Part shown: positions 27,969 to 35,313 of the stretch, piece by piece
Position numbering within the stretch: the stretch's first letter is position 1
How the letters are laid out: the number at the start of each line of letters is the position of its first letter
Assembly: GCF_002920635.1 (NCBI RefSeq)
Contig: NZ_PQSR01000081.1
Coordinates: 1 to 35,313 of the forward strand
Source of the DNA: Streptomyces sp. Ru72
GTDB lineage: Bacteria; Actinomycetota; Actinomycetes; Streptomycetales; Streptomycetaceae
DNA length: 35,313 nt
Direction of reading: 5' to 3'
The notes under the pieces: generated by a model
Told to the model about the DNA's origin: nothing
Databases searched by the model: none
What the model saw: only the letters and a program-made list of their open reading frames with translations
Made by a program: the position numbers and the translations under genes

Positions 27969-29741
27969 ATGCCCGATTTAGCGTGGAACGGGAACGCTCG
28001 GTTCGGCCGGGGGCGGGGGCGGGCCTCCCGGCGGGCCGCCGCGTTCGCCGTCTGGTACCTGCGCGCCGTCACGTTCATCAACTTCCTCGCCGCCGTCTGG
28101 GTCTCCTTCGGGCAGGACGTGCGACGGCACAACCAGGAGAACCTGTTCACGCCGTACCTGCTGACCGCGGGCTTCGCCTCCGGCGTGTTCACGATGTTCC
28201 TCGCCGTCACGATGCGGCGCCGCAAGCGGGCCGCCTGGATCCTCAACCTGGCGCTCAGCGGCCCGTTCCTGCTGCTGTTCGCGTTCGCCATGACCTTCCC
28301 GGAGATCCGGCAGTACGCCCAGAACTGGATCTCCCTGGTCCTCACCGCGGCCTTCGCCGGCGCGCTCCTCGTCGGCCGGCGCGAGTTCTACGCCAAGGGC
28401 GACCGGTCCAACCCGCGGCTCGCCGCCGCCGTCGCCGCGGGCGGTCTGCTCATCTCCTCGCTGCTCGCGGCGCTTCTGGTCACCGTCACCAACACCGCGC
28501 GGGACGCCCACCGTTCGACCTTCCCGGAGCGCTGGCGCTACGGCACCCTGCGTCTGGTCTCGGTCACCGTCGACGACGCGCACTACCCGGGGATCGCCAC
28601 CCCCAACTGGGTCAACGTCACCATCAACGTGTTCAGCACGCTGCTCGTCCTCGCCGTCCTGTACGCCGCCTTCCGCTCCCGGCGCGCCGTCGACCCGATC
28701 ACCGAGGACGACGAGAAACGACTGCGGGCGCTGCTCGAGCGGCACGGCGAGCGCGACTCGCTCGGCTACTTCGCGCTGCGCCGGGAGAAGAGCGTCATCT
28801 GGTCGCCCACCGGCAAGGCGGCCGTCGCCTACCGCGTCCTCGGCGGCGTCTCGCTCGCCTCGGGCGACCCGCTCGGCGACCCGGAGGCCTGGCCCGGCGC
28901 CATCGAGCCCTGGCTCGCCGAGGCCCGCGCGCACGGCTGGATCCCGGCCGTGATGGGGGCGAGCGAGGAGGCCGGGACCGTCTACGCGCGGCACGGGCTG
29001 GACGCCCTGGAACTCGGCGACGAAGCCATCGTGGACGTCGGCGAGTTCACCCTCGAAGGGCGGGCCATGCGCACTGTCCGCCAGGCCTGCAACCGGGTCC
29101 GACGCGCCGGGTACACGGTTCGCATCCGGCGCCACGCGGACATCCCCGCCGGCGAGATGGCGTTCCTGCTGCAGAAGGCCGACGACTGGCGCGACGGGGC
29201 CACCGAACGGGGCTTCAGCATGGCGCTGGGCAGGCTCGGCGACCCGGAGGACGGGCAGTGCGTGATGCTGGAGTGCAGGGACGGCGAGGGGCGGCTGCGG
29301 GCGCTGCTGTCCTTCGTGCCGTGGGGACCGCACGGCCTGTCGCTGGACCTGATGCGGCGCGACCGGGACTCCGACAACGGCCTGATGGAGTTCATGGTCA
29401 TCGAACTGCTGCGCCGCGCCCGGGAGATCGAGGTCACGCAGGTCTCGCTCAACTTCGCCATGTTCCGTTCCGTCTTCGAACGTGGTGCACGGCTCGGCGC
29501 CGGACCGGTGCTCAGGCTGTGGCGTTCGCTGCTCAGCTTCTTCTCGCGCTGGTGGCAGATCGAGTCGCTGTACCGGGCCAACGCGAAGTACCGGCCCATC
29601 TGGGAACCCAGGTTCCTGCTCTTCGAGAAGAGCGCGGACCTGCTGCGCATCGGCATCGCGTCGGCGCGGGCCGAAGGGTTTCTGGAGGCACCGGGACTGC
29701 CCAAGTGGCTGCACCGCAAGCACCTCCAGTCGCACAGGTGA
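27969..29741 (+). CDS. Phosphatidylglycerol lysyltransferase-like membrane protein (MprF/LPG synthase type)
   Basis: A 590-residue protein. The N-terminal ~240 residues carry about six membrane helices (e.g. YLRAVTFINFLAAVWVSFG, YLLTAGFASGVFTMFLAV, ILNLALSGPFLLLFAFAM). The C-terminal ~330 residues are a DUF2156 (GNAT-like) catalytic domain: YFALRREKSVIWSP, GKAAVAYRVLGGVSLASGDP, VDVGEFTLEGRAMRTVRQAC, SFVPWGPHGLSLDLMRRD, MEFMVIELLRRA, VSLNFAMFRSVFERG and FSRWWQIESLYRANAKYRPI. Enzymes of this type move an aminoacyl group from tRNA to phosphatidylglycerol, lowering surface charge and giving resistance to cationic peptides; lysine specificity is assumed. ATG 27969 is preceded by TATCAT (27948-27953), so it may have a very short leader. 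Its stop overlaps a small repeat ORF. Confidence 0.88.
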   Translation: MPDLAWNGNARFGRGRGRASRRAAAFAVWYLRAVTFINFLAAVWVSFGQDVRRHNQENLFTPYLLTAGFASGVFTMFLAVTMRRRKRAAWILNLALSGPFLLLFAFAMTFPEIRQYAQNWISLVLTAAFAGALLVGRREFYAKGDRSNPRLAAAVAAGGLLISSLLAALLVTVTNTARDAHRSTFPERWRYGTLRLVSVTVDDAHYPGIATPNWVNVTINVFSTLLVLAVLYAAFRSRRAVDPITEDDEKRLRALLERHGERDSLGYFALRREKSVIWSPTGKAAVAYRVLGGVSLASGDPLGDPEAWPGAIEPWLAEARAHGWIPAVMGASEEAGTVYARHGLDALELGDEAIVDVGEFTLEGRAMRTVRQACNRVRRAGYTVRIRRHADIPAGEMAFLLQKADDWRDGATERGFSMALGRLGDPEDGQCVMLECRDGEGRLRALLSFVPWGPHGLSLDLMRRDRDSDNGLMEFMVIELLRRAREIEVTQVSLNFAMFRSVFERGARLGAGPVLRLWRSLLSFFSRWWQIESLYRANAKYRPIWEPRFLLFEKSADLLRIGIASARAEGFLEAPGLPKWLHRKHLQSHR

Positions 29742-29845
29742 GGAGCACGGGGGAGATGACGAGCACCGGGGAGCCGATGAGCGCCGGGCGGACGACGAGC
29801 GCCGGACAGATGAGGACCGCCGGGCAGATGAGGACCGCTGGATGA
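29738..29845 (+). repeat. Degenerate repeat ORF bridging two genes
   Basis: A 35-codon frame starting GTG 29738 (GTGA overlap with the lysyltransferase stop) and ending TGA 29845, which overlaps the next gene's ATG (ATGA). It is made of degenerate 15-18-base units such as ATGAGGACCGC(C/T)GG, twice in a row, and ACGACGAGCGCCGG. It encodes VRSTGEMTSTGEPMS and AGQMRTAGQMRTAG. It may be a translated bridge that couples the two genes, or simply slipped repeats at a gene junction. Confidence 0.45.
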
Positions 29846-30525
29846 ACGCCCTCACCCGTCTGATCCGCGCGGAGTGGGGACCGCCGTACGTCACCGTGCG
29901 TCAGGCACTCGTCCGGCGCACCTGGCGGGCGCTGCCGATGACGCTCGCGGCCGTGTGCCTCACGTCGGTCCTGCAGTTCGTGCAGAACCAGCCGTGGGGC
30001 TTTCAGTTCGTGCAGAACGTCGGGTCCGTACGGGCCGAGGAGCCGCTGTGGCTGGCGCTGCTGCACACCCCGCTCTCCCTCTTCGTACCGGCTCTCGACC
30101 TGCCGGTGTGGGGGGCGCTGCTGCAGGTGCTGTTCGTCTTCGGGATCGCCGAGATCTGCCTGGGCTGGTGGCGCACCCTCGTCATCGCCTACGCGGCCAC
30201 GCTGGCCGGCACCCTGTACGCGCGCGTGGGCATCGGCCTGGGCGCGCGCCATCCGCTGGGGCTGCCCGCGACGGACGCGCAGGTCGTCGACACCGGGCCG
30301 TCGGCGGCGGTGATCGGGCTGGCCCTGTTCCTGTGCTGGCGGTACGGCGCGCGCGTCACGGGGAGCGTGGTGATCGCGGCGATGGTCGTGGAGCTGGTCG
30401 TGAAGAACAACCTCGCGGGCAAGGAGCACATCGCGGCGATCGGCGCGGTGGTGTTGGTGTGCGGGGTGTCGGAGCTGCGTCAACGGTCCCCGGCTGCCGC
30501 GTGGTTGCGTGATACCCGGGGGTGA
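29842..30525 (+). CDS. Rhomboid-like integral membrane protein
   Basis: A 227-residue protein with about six hydrophobic helices (TWRALPMTLAAVCLTSVL, LWLALLHTPLSLFVPAL, WGALLQVLFVFGIAEICL, TLVIAYAATLAGTLYARV, SAAVIGLALFLCW, IAAIGAVVLVCGV). TGPSAAVIGL (S154) and KEHIAAIG (H196) stand where rhomboid proteases have GxSG and the catalytic His, but the Gly after Ser is Ala, so protease activity is uncertain. This matches the 'rhomboid-like' membrane proteins common in Streptomyces. ATG 29842 overlaps the stop of the repeat ORF and follows the lysyltransferase, so both are probably translated from one message. Confidence 0.75.
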   Translation: MNALTRLIRAEWGPPYVTVRQALVRRTWRALPMTLAAVCLTSVLQFVQNQPWGFQFVQNVGSVRAEEPLWLALLHTPLSLFVPALDLPVWGALLQVLFVFGIAEICLGWWRTLVIAYAATLAGTLYARVGIGLGARHPLGLPATDAQVVDTGPSAAVIGLALFLCWRYGARVTGSVVIAAMVVELVVKNNLAGKEHIAAIGAVVLVCGVSELRQRSPAAAWLRDTRG

Positions 30526-30553
30526 GGGTCCGGGGCGTGCCGGCTCGGCCAGC

Positions 30554-30559
30554 TACGCT
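30554..30559 (+). promoter_or_regulatory. -10 box TACGCT, leaderless cobS
   Basis: TACGCT ends six bases before GTG 30566 and no ribosome site intervenes, giving cobS a probable leaderless transcript separate from the upstream membrane-protein genes. Confidence 0.55.
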
Positions 30560-30565
30560 GCCGCC

Positions 30566-31348
30566 GTGTCCAGGATCCCGCCCGCGCATGGCCTCCGTTT
30601 CGCCTTCGGCACCCTCACCGTGCTTCCCGTCAAGGTCACCCGGTGGGACCGGGAAGCCGCGCGTGCCGGCATGTTGTGCGCCCCCCTCGCCGGAGTCGTC
30701 GTCGGGGGGCTCGCCGGGGCGGCCGGGGCGGTGCTGGATCTGCTGGGTGCGGGAGCCCTGCTCGCCGCCGTCGGTTCGGCTGCCGTGCCCGCCGTGCTCA
30801 CCCGGGGGCTGCATCTGGACGGGCTGGCCGACACCGCCGACGGGCTCGGAAGCGGCAAGCCCGCCGGGGACGCGTTGCGGATCATGAAGCAGTCCGACAT
30901 CGGGCCGTTCGGTGTGATCACACTGGTCCTCGTGCTGCTGGCGCAGGTGGCGGCCCTCGCGCAGGCGTACGGCCATTCCTTGGAGCGGGGGGTCCTCGCG
31001 GCGATCGTCTCCGCGACGGCGGCCCGGCTGGCGCTCACCCTGGCCGCGCGCGACGGCATACCGGCCGCCCGCCCCGAGGGGCTGGGGGCCGCGGTCGCGG
31101 GCGTGGTGCCGGCGGGCGGTGCGCTGGCGGTGGCCATCGCCGTCGCCGTGACCGCGGCGGCCGTGGGCGCGCTCCTCGGGACGTACGAGACGGCCCGTAC
31201 GGCCCTCGCGGTCCTCGTCGCGGTCGCCGTCGCCGAACTCTTGCTGCGGCACTGCGTGCGCCGCTTCGGCGGGGTCACCGGTGACGTCTTCGGCGGGCTC
31301 GCCGAGACCGCCGCGACGGCGGCACTCGTCGTTCTGTCACTGGGCTGA
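30566..31348 (+). CDS. cobS: Adenosylcobinamide-GDP ribazoletransferase (cobalamin synthase)
   Basis: A 260-residue multi-helix membrane enzyme that joins adenosylcobinamide-GDP (from CobU) to alpha-ribazole (from CobT) in the last assembly step of cobalamin. The family signature is plain: RGLHLDGLADTADGLGSG, then ALRIMKQSDIGPFG, both rich in acidic residues needed for metal binding. Further hydrophobic runs include VITLVLVLLAQVAALAQ and ALAVAIAVAVTAAAVGALL. A conserved F/YGGVTGDVFG-like segment (RFGGVTGDVFGGLAETA) is near the C-terminus. GTG 30566 is set by the TACGCT box; the frame upstream overlaps the rhomboid-like gene. Confidence 0.94.
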   Translation: MSRIPPAHGLRFAFGTLTVLPVKVTRWDREAARAGMLCAPLAGVVVGGLAGAAGAVLDLLGAGALLAAVGSAAVPAVLTRGLHLDGLADTADGLGSGKPAGDALRIMKQSDIGPFGVITLVLVLLAQVAALAQAYGHSLERGVLAAIVSATAARLALTLAARDGIPAARPEGLGAAVAGVVPAGGALAVAIAVAVTAAAVGALLGTYETARTALAVLVAVAVAELLLRHCVRRFGGVTGDVFGGLAETAATAALVVLSLG

Positions 31349-31393
31349 ACAGGGCCGACGCCACGCCTCAGGTCGTACCGGACGCTCCGCGAG

Positions 31394-31413
31394 GCGCACT
31401 TCGGGGAGTGCGC
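31394..31413 (+). terminator. Hairpin after cobS
   Basis: GCGCACT (31394-31400) pairs with AGTGCGC (31407-31413) around TCGGGG, 45 bases after the cobS stop. It has no T-run. A second repeat, CCCTGCCC...GGGCAGGG (31491-31498/31517-31524), lies in the leader region of pepA. Confidence 0.45.
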
Positions 31414-31526
31414 GACCGCCCCCGGTGGTGCTCGCCGACGCCGGGCACCACAGAAAGCGGCCACCGCGCGTAGGCTCGTGCCGGGTCTTTCCCTGCCCAG
31501 GTGAAAACCGGACACGGGGCAGGGCC

Positions 31527-31532
31527 TAGGGT
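31527..31532 (+). promoter_or_regulatory. -10-like TAGGGT upstream of pepA
   Basis: TAGGGT fits TANNNT and lies 70 bases before GTG 31603, in the gap after cobS. TGAAAA at 31502-31507 could be a poor -35 at long spacing. Weakly supported. Confidence 0.3.
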
Positions 31533-31602
31533 CGGTTCCCGGGCCGGCCGACCCCATCCGTTCGGCCACCAGAAACTCAATCGGAAGCGAGATTTCACCA
31601 CC

Positions 31603-33132
31603 GTGACTGCTCTCACTCTCAGCACCGCCGCCGCGGCCGGCCTGCGCGCCGACGCGATCGTGGTCGGTGTCGCGAAGGGCGCTGAGGGCCCGGTCGTCGC
31701 ACCGGGCGCCGAGGCCGTGGACCAGGCGTACGACGGCAGGCTCGCCGCCATCCTGCAGACCCTGGGCGCCTCGGGTGCCGAGGGCGAGGTGACGAAGCTG
31801 CCCGCGCCCTCCGGCTTCAAGGCCCCCGTCGTGGTGGCGGTGGGCCTCGGTGCCGAGCCGGAGAAGGACGAGGCGTTCACCGCCGAGGCGCTCCGCCGCG
31901 CCGCCGGATCCGCGGCCCGTGCGCTGACCGGCTCCAAGAAGGCCGCCTTCGCGCTGCCGATCACGGACGCCGCCGACGCCGGCGTCATCGGCGAGGGTGC
32001 GCTGCTCGGCGCGTACTCCTTCGACACGTACAAGGAGAACGGCGGGAACGGTCGGAACGCCAAGAACGGCAAGGCCCCGCTCGCCGAGGTCGCCCTGCTC
32101 GGCGGCAAGCCCCGCGACAAGGCGTACAAGGCGGCCGTGGAGCGCGCCGTCGCCGTCACCGAGGAGCTGAACCGCGCCCGGGACCTGATCAACACCCCGC
32201 CGAACGACCTGAACCCGGCGGCCTTCGCGGCCCTCGCTCAGACCGCGGCCAAGGAGCACGGCATCAAGGTGCAGGTGCTCGACGAGAAGGCGCTGGCCAA
32301 GGGCGGCTACGGCGGCATCCTCGGCGTCGGCGCGGGCTCCGCCTCCCCCCCGCGGCTGGTGAAGCTGTCGTACACGCACTCCAAGGCGAGCAGGCACCTG
32401 GCCTTCGTCGGCAAGGGCATCACCTACGACTCGGGCGGCATCTCGCTGAAGCCGGCGGGCCACAACGAGACCATGAAGTGCGACATGTCCGGTGCGGCGG
32501 CGGTGTTCGCCGCGGTCGTGGCCGCCGCCCGCCTCGGCCTCGAGGTGAACGTCACCGGCTGGCTCGCCCTCGCCGAGAACATGCCGTCCGGTTCCGCCAC
32601 CCGACCCGGTGACGTGCTGCGCATGTACAGCGGCAAGACGGTCGAGGTGCTCAACACGGACGCCGAGGGCCGGCTGGTCCTCGCGGACGCGCTGTGGGCG
32701 GCCTCGCAGGAGAACCCGGACGCGATCGTGGACGTCGCCACCCTCACCGGCGCGATGATGCTGGCGCTCGGCAGCCGCACCTTCGGGATCATGGCGAACG
32801 ACGACGCGTTCCGCACCGCCGTCCACGAGGCGGCCGAGGAGGTCGGCGAGGACTCCTGGCCGATGCCGCTGCCGGAGCACCTGCGCAAGGGCATGGACTC
32901 CCCCACGGCCGACATCGCGAACATGGGCGAGCGGATGGGCGGCGGCCTGGTCGCCGGCCTGTTCCTGAGGGAGTTCGTCGGCGAGGGCATCACCTGGGCC
33001 CACCTCGACATCGCGGGACCGGCCTTCAACGAGCAGGCCCCGTTCGGCTACACCCCGAAGGGCGGCACGGGTTCGGCGGTGCGCACGCTGGTCCGGCTCG
33101 CGGAGCTGGCGGCCGCCGGCGACCTGGGCTGA
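31603..33132 (+). CDS. pepA: Leucyl aminopeptidase (M17 family)
   Basis: A 509-residue M17 cytosol aminopeptidase, which removes N-terminal residues using two metal ions in a hexameric enzyme. The N-terminal ~170 residues are the variable macro-like domain; the catalytic domain begins near RARDLINTPPNDLNP. Metal and catalytic motifs are intact: GKGITYDSGGISLKP (Lys and Asp ligands), MKCDMSGAAAV, the family signature NTDAEGRLVLADAL (~351-364, with Asp/Glu ligands and the catalytic Arg) and a DVATLTGAMM segment. The C-terminus has GGGLVAGLFLREFVGEG and THLDIAGPA-like WAHLDIAGPAF. I chose GTG 31603 with GGAAGCGAG about 10 bases upstream. It lies between cobS and lpd, a conserved Streptomyces arrangement. 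Likely role: peptide turnover. Confidence 0.95.
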   Translation: MTALTLSTAAAAGLRADAIVVGVAKGAEGPVVAPGAEAVDQAYDGRLAAILQTLGASGAEGEVTKLPAPSGFKAPVVVAVGLGAEPEKDEAFTAEALRRAAGSAARALTGSKKAAFALPITDAADAGVIGEGALLGAYSFDTYKENGGNGRNAKNGKAPLAEVALLGGKPRDKAYKAAVERAVAVTEELNRARDLINTPPNDLNPAAFAALAQTAAKEHGIKVQVLDEKALAKGGYGGILGVGAGSASPPRLVKLSYTHSKASRHLAFVGKGITYDSGGISLKPAGHNETMKCDMSGAAAVFAAVVAAARLGLEVNVTGWLALAENMPSGSATRPGDVLRMYSGKTVEVLNTDAEGRLVLADALWAASQENPDAIVDVATLTGAMMLALGSRTFGIMANDDAFRTAVHEAAEEVGEDSWPMPLPEHLRKGMDSPTADIANMGERMGGGLVAGLFLREFVGEGITWAHLDIAGPAFNEQAPFGYTPKGGTGSAVRTLVRLAELAAAGDLG

Positions 33133-33142
33133 TCCCGGCACA

Positions 33143-33196
33143 CGACGATGAGGGCGGCCCCGGACCCACGCGGTCGGGGGGCGCCCCTCGTCGTCG
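33143..33196 (+). terminator. Long terminator stem after pepA
   Basis: CGACGATGAGGGCGGCCCCG (33143-33162) and the segment CGGGGGGCGCCCCTCGTCGTCG (33175-33196, given as halves of one hairpin) pair with a few bulges around a 12-base loop, starting 10 bases after the stop. The remaining gap to lpd (303 bases in all) holds only the probable lpd promoter region: CAAAGAT near 33314-33320 is a possible -10, without a clear -35. Confidence 0.6.
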
Positions 33197-33435
33197 CACC
33201 GGGCGTTACGCCCTGGACGAAATCCGCACGGCCGACCGACGCCGCGACCTTGCGACGTGACGGATCAGACGTCTCACACACCGGCCCGGCGTCTCGGTGG
33301 CCGCCGACAAGTGCAAAGATGGGGTCTCGGCAGGACAGGGCCCCACCGAAGGGCCGAAGCATCAAGCGGCCGGACACCAGCCGCCTGCCGGTCACCGACG
33401 ACCGGCGCACGGCGCACATGCATGGAGGACGTGAC

Positions 33436-34824
33436 GTGGCGAACGACGCCAGCACCGTTTTCGACCTAGTGATCCTCGGCGGTGGTAGCGGTGGTTACGC
33501 CGCGGCCCTGCGCGGGGCGCAGCTGGGCCTGGACGTCGCCCTGATCGAGAAGGACAAGGTCGGCGGCACCTGCCTGCACCGAGGCTGCATCCCCACCAAG
33601 GCCCTGCTGCACGCGGGCGAGATCGCCGACCAGGCCCGCGAGAGCGAGCAGTTCGGTGTCAAGACCAGCTTCGAGGGCATCGACGTACCGGCCGTCCACA
33701 AGTACAAGGACGATGTCATCTCGGGCCTGTACAAGGGTCTGCAGGGACTGATCGCCTCCCGCAAGGTGACCTACATCGAGGGTGAGGGCTACCTGTCCTC
33801 CCCGACCTCCGTCGATGTCAACGGCCAGCGCATCCAGGGCCGCCACGTCCTGCTCGCGACCGGCTCCGTGCCGAAGTCGCTGCCCGGTCTGGAGATCGAC
33901 GGCAACCGCATCATCTCCTCCGACCACGCCCTCGTCCTGGACCGCGTGCCGAAGTCCGCGATCATCCTGGGCGGCGGCGTCATCGGCGTCGAGTTCGCCT
34001 CCGCGTGGAAGTCCTTCGGCTCCGACGTCACGATCATCGAGGGCCTCAAGCACCTCGTCCCGGTCGAGGACGAGAACTCCTCCAAGCTTCTCGAGCGCGC
34101 GTTCCGCAAGCGCGGGATCAAGTTCAACCTCGGCACCTTCTTCCAGAAGGCCGAGTACACCCAGGACGGTGTGAAGGTCACCCTCGCCGACGGCAAGGAG
34201 TTCGAGGCCGAGGTCCTCCTCGTCGCCGTCGGCCGTGGCCCGGTCTCGCAGGGCCTCGGCTACGAGGAGGCCGGGGTCGCCATGGACCGCGGCTACGTCC
34301 TCGTCGACGAGTACATGCGCACCAACGTCCCGACCATCTCCGCCGTCGGCGACCTGGTCCCGACCCTCCAGCTGGCCCACGTCGGTTTCGCCGAGGGCAT
34401 CCTGGTGGCGGAGCGTCTGGCGGGTCTGAAGACCGTTCCGATCGACTACGACGGTGTGCCGCGGGTGACGTACTGCCACCCGGAGGTCGCCTCCGTCGGC
34501 ATCACCGAGGCCAAGGCCAAGGAGATCTACGGCGCGGACAAGGTCGTCGCCCTGAAGTACAACCTGGCGGGCAACGGCAGGAGCAAGATCCTCAAGACCG
34601 CGGGCGAGATCAAGCTCGTCCAGGTCAAGGACGGTGCCGTGGTCGGCGTCCACATGGTCGGCGACCGCATGGGCGAGCAGGTCGGCGAGGCCCAGCTGAT
34701 CTACAACTGGGAGGCGCTGCCGGCCGAGGTGGCCCAGCTCATCCACGCCCACCCGACGCAGAACGAGGCGCTCGGCGAGGCCCACCTGGCCCTGGCCGGC
34801 AAGCCGCTGCACGCACACGACTGA
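33436..34824 (+). CDS. lpd: Dihydrolipoyl dehydrogenase
   Basis: A 462-residue FAD-dependent disulfide oxidoreductase, the E3 component that reoxidises lipoyl groups of the pyruvate, 2-oxoglutarate and branched-chain dehydrogenase complexes with NAD. FAD-binding LVILGGGSGGYAAALRGAQL (~11-30), redox-active disulfide C46/C51 in GGTCLHRGCIPTKA, NAD-binding IILGGGVIGVEFASAWKSFG, FAD-binding TISAVGDLV and the C-terminal active-site HAHPTQNE (His-Glu pair) are all present. I chose GTG 33436 with a strong GGAGG at 33424-33428, giving the family's usual start VANDAS. The sucB gene follows after 59 bases and shares its operon. Confidence 0.97.
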   Translation: MANDASTVFDLVILGGGSGGYAAALRGAQLGLDVALIEKDKVGGTCLHRGCIPTKALLHAGEIADQARESEQFGVKTSFEGIDVPAVHKYKDDVISGLYKGLQGLIASRKVTYIEGEGYLSSPTSVDVNGQRIQGRHVLLATGSVPKSLPGLEIDGNRIISSDHALVLDRVPKSAIILGGGVIGVEFASAWKSFGSDVTIIEGLKHLVPVEDENSSKLLERAFRKRGIKFNLGTFFQKAEYTQDGVKVTLADGKEFEAEVLLVAVGRGPVSQGLGYEEAGVAMDRGYVLVDEYMRTNVPTISAVGDLVPTLQLAHVGFAEGILVAERLAGLKTVPIDYDGVPRVTYCHPEVASVGITEAKAKEIYGADKVVALKYNLAGNGRSKILKTAGEIKLVQVKDGAVVGVHMVGDRMGEQVGEAQLIYNWEALPAEVAQLIHAHPTQNEALGEAHLALAGKPLHAHD

Positions 34825-34883
34825 CCCTCGGTCGACGAACGCGACGACACAGACTTCCGCACTTGTAAGGAGCAACCGAAACC

Positions 34884-35313
34884 ATGGCGGTTTCCGTAAC
34901 CCTTCCGGCGCTCGGCGAGAGCGTCACCGAGGGCACTGTCACCCGCTGGCTGAAGGCCGAGGGTGAGCGCGTCGAGGCCGACGAGCCGCTGCTCGAGGTC
35001 TCGACCGACAAGGTCGACACCGAGATCCCGGCGCCGGCGTCCGGCGTGCTGTCCTCCATCAAGGTCGCCGAGGACGAGACGGTGGAGGTCGGCGCCGAGC
35101 TGGCCGTCATCGACGACGGCACCGGCGCCCCGGCCGCCGCCCCGGCCCCCGCCGCCGAGGCCGCTCCGGCCCCGGCCGCCGCCCCGGCCCCGACCCCCAC
35201 GGCCGCGCCCGCCGCCCAGGCCCCGGCCGCCCCCTCCACCGAGCAGGCCGCTCCGGCCCCGGCCCCGACCGCCGAGGCGACCGCCGGTGCCGGCACCGCC
35301 GTGGGCACCGAGG
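34884..35313 (+). CDS. sucB: 2-oxoglutarate dehydrogenase E2 / dihydrolipoamide acyltransferase (5' part)
   Basis: The gene starts at ATG 34884 with AAGGAG at 34867-34872 and runs off the right edge; about 143 codons are visible. Residues 1-~76 are a lipoyl domain: MAVSVTLPALGESVTEGTVT, then the lipoylation motif EVSTDKVDTEIPAP with the Lys to be modified. After it comes an Ala/Pro/Glu-rich flexible linker (repeats of APAPAAAPAP type) in which a second lipoyl domain may follow, as is usual in actinobacterial E2 proteins. The catalytic domain lies outside the window. The partner of Lpd upstream, it moves acyl groups on its lipoyl arm; whether it serves succinyl or another acyl group cannot be decided here. 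Confidence 0.93.
   Translation, partial: MAVSVTLPALGESVTEGTVTRWLKAEGERVEADEPLLEVSTDKVDTEIPAPASGVLSSIKVAEDETVEVGAELAVIDDGTGAPAAAPAPAAEAAPAPAAAPAPTPTAAPAAQAPAAPSTEQAAPAPAPTAEATAGAGTAVGTE

Noticed and set aside
27962..29845. Alternative plus-strand frame across the lysyltransferase gene
   Set aside because: Arg/Pro/Ala-rich shadow product; the conserved DUF2156 domain lies in the frame that starts at 27969. Only its last 35 codons are of interest as the repeat bridge.
29738..29845. The short repeats as a CRISPR array
   Set aside because: Units are 15-18 bases, contiguous and degenerate, without spacers.

Overview
The window is high-GC chromosomal DNA of an actinomycete, almost certainly a Streptomyces. 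GC is roughly 70%, GTG starts are frequent, several genes look leaderless (TANNNT box 6-8 bases before the start codon), and the gene set is typical of the genus: AdoK-type adenosine kinase, ErpA/NadA, PspA, DUF3043, a metallo-beta-lactamase (MBL)-CobU fusion, CobT, CobS, leucyl aminopeptidase and Lpd-SucB. This assignment rests on protein recognition by eye, not on a database search.

Layout. (1) 1-6.3 kb, conserved core: the end of a cysteine desulfurase/TusA fusion, adenosine kinase (-), a tiny leaderless ORF, a membrane-anchored protein, erpA (-), nadA (+) and a small conserved protein (-). The cysteine desulfurase supplies sulfur, ErpA delivers Fe-S clusters, and NadA is itself a [4Fe-4S] enzyme, so these neighbours make functional sense. 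The erpA-nadA gap holds two exact, interleaved inverted repeats around the probable nadA promoter. (2) 6.7-19.1 kb, accessory island: a lipoprotein, about 1.1 kb of decayed DNA (a broken gene, a truncated membrane-protein gene, an IS630-type transposase remnant), then on the minus strand a secreted YD-repeat/RHS polymorphic toxin of about 2,890 residues with a small probable immunity gene just downstream. Divergent from the toxin lie an MmpS-like gene and a C-terminal scrap of an L,D-transpeptidase. (3) 19.1-22.3 kb, minus-strand cluster pspA - pspAA - histidine kinase - response regulator, probably an envelope-stress module. (4) 22.6-25.4 kb: DUF3043 membrane protein, methyltransferase (overlapping CTG start), HtrA-like lipoprotein protease and a small conserved protein. 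(5) 25.5-31.3 kb: late cobalamin genes (MBL-CobU, CobT, CobS) with a lysyl-phosphatidylglycerol-synthase-like protein and a rhomboid-like protein between cobT and cobS. (6) 31.6-35.3 kb: pepA, then lpd and the start of sucB, i.e. 2-oxoacid dehydrogenase components.

The most interesting part is the toxin-immunity locus. The last ~112 residues after the RHS core are an unassigned, probably RNase-like tip with a His...His...Thr pattern. A strong perfect-stem hairpin lies between the toxin stop and the immunity start. The surrounding decay suggests repeated turnover at this site. No tRNA, rRNA, CRISPR array, intact insertion sequence or replication origin was seen.
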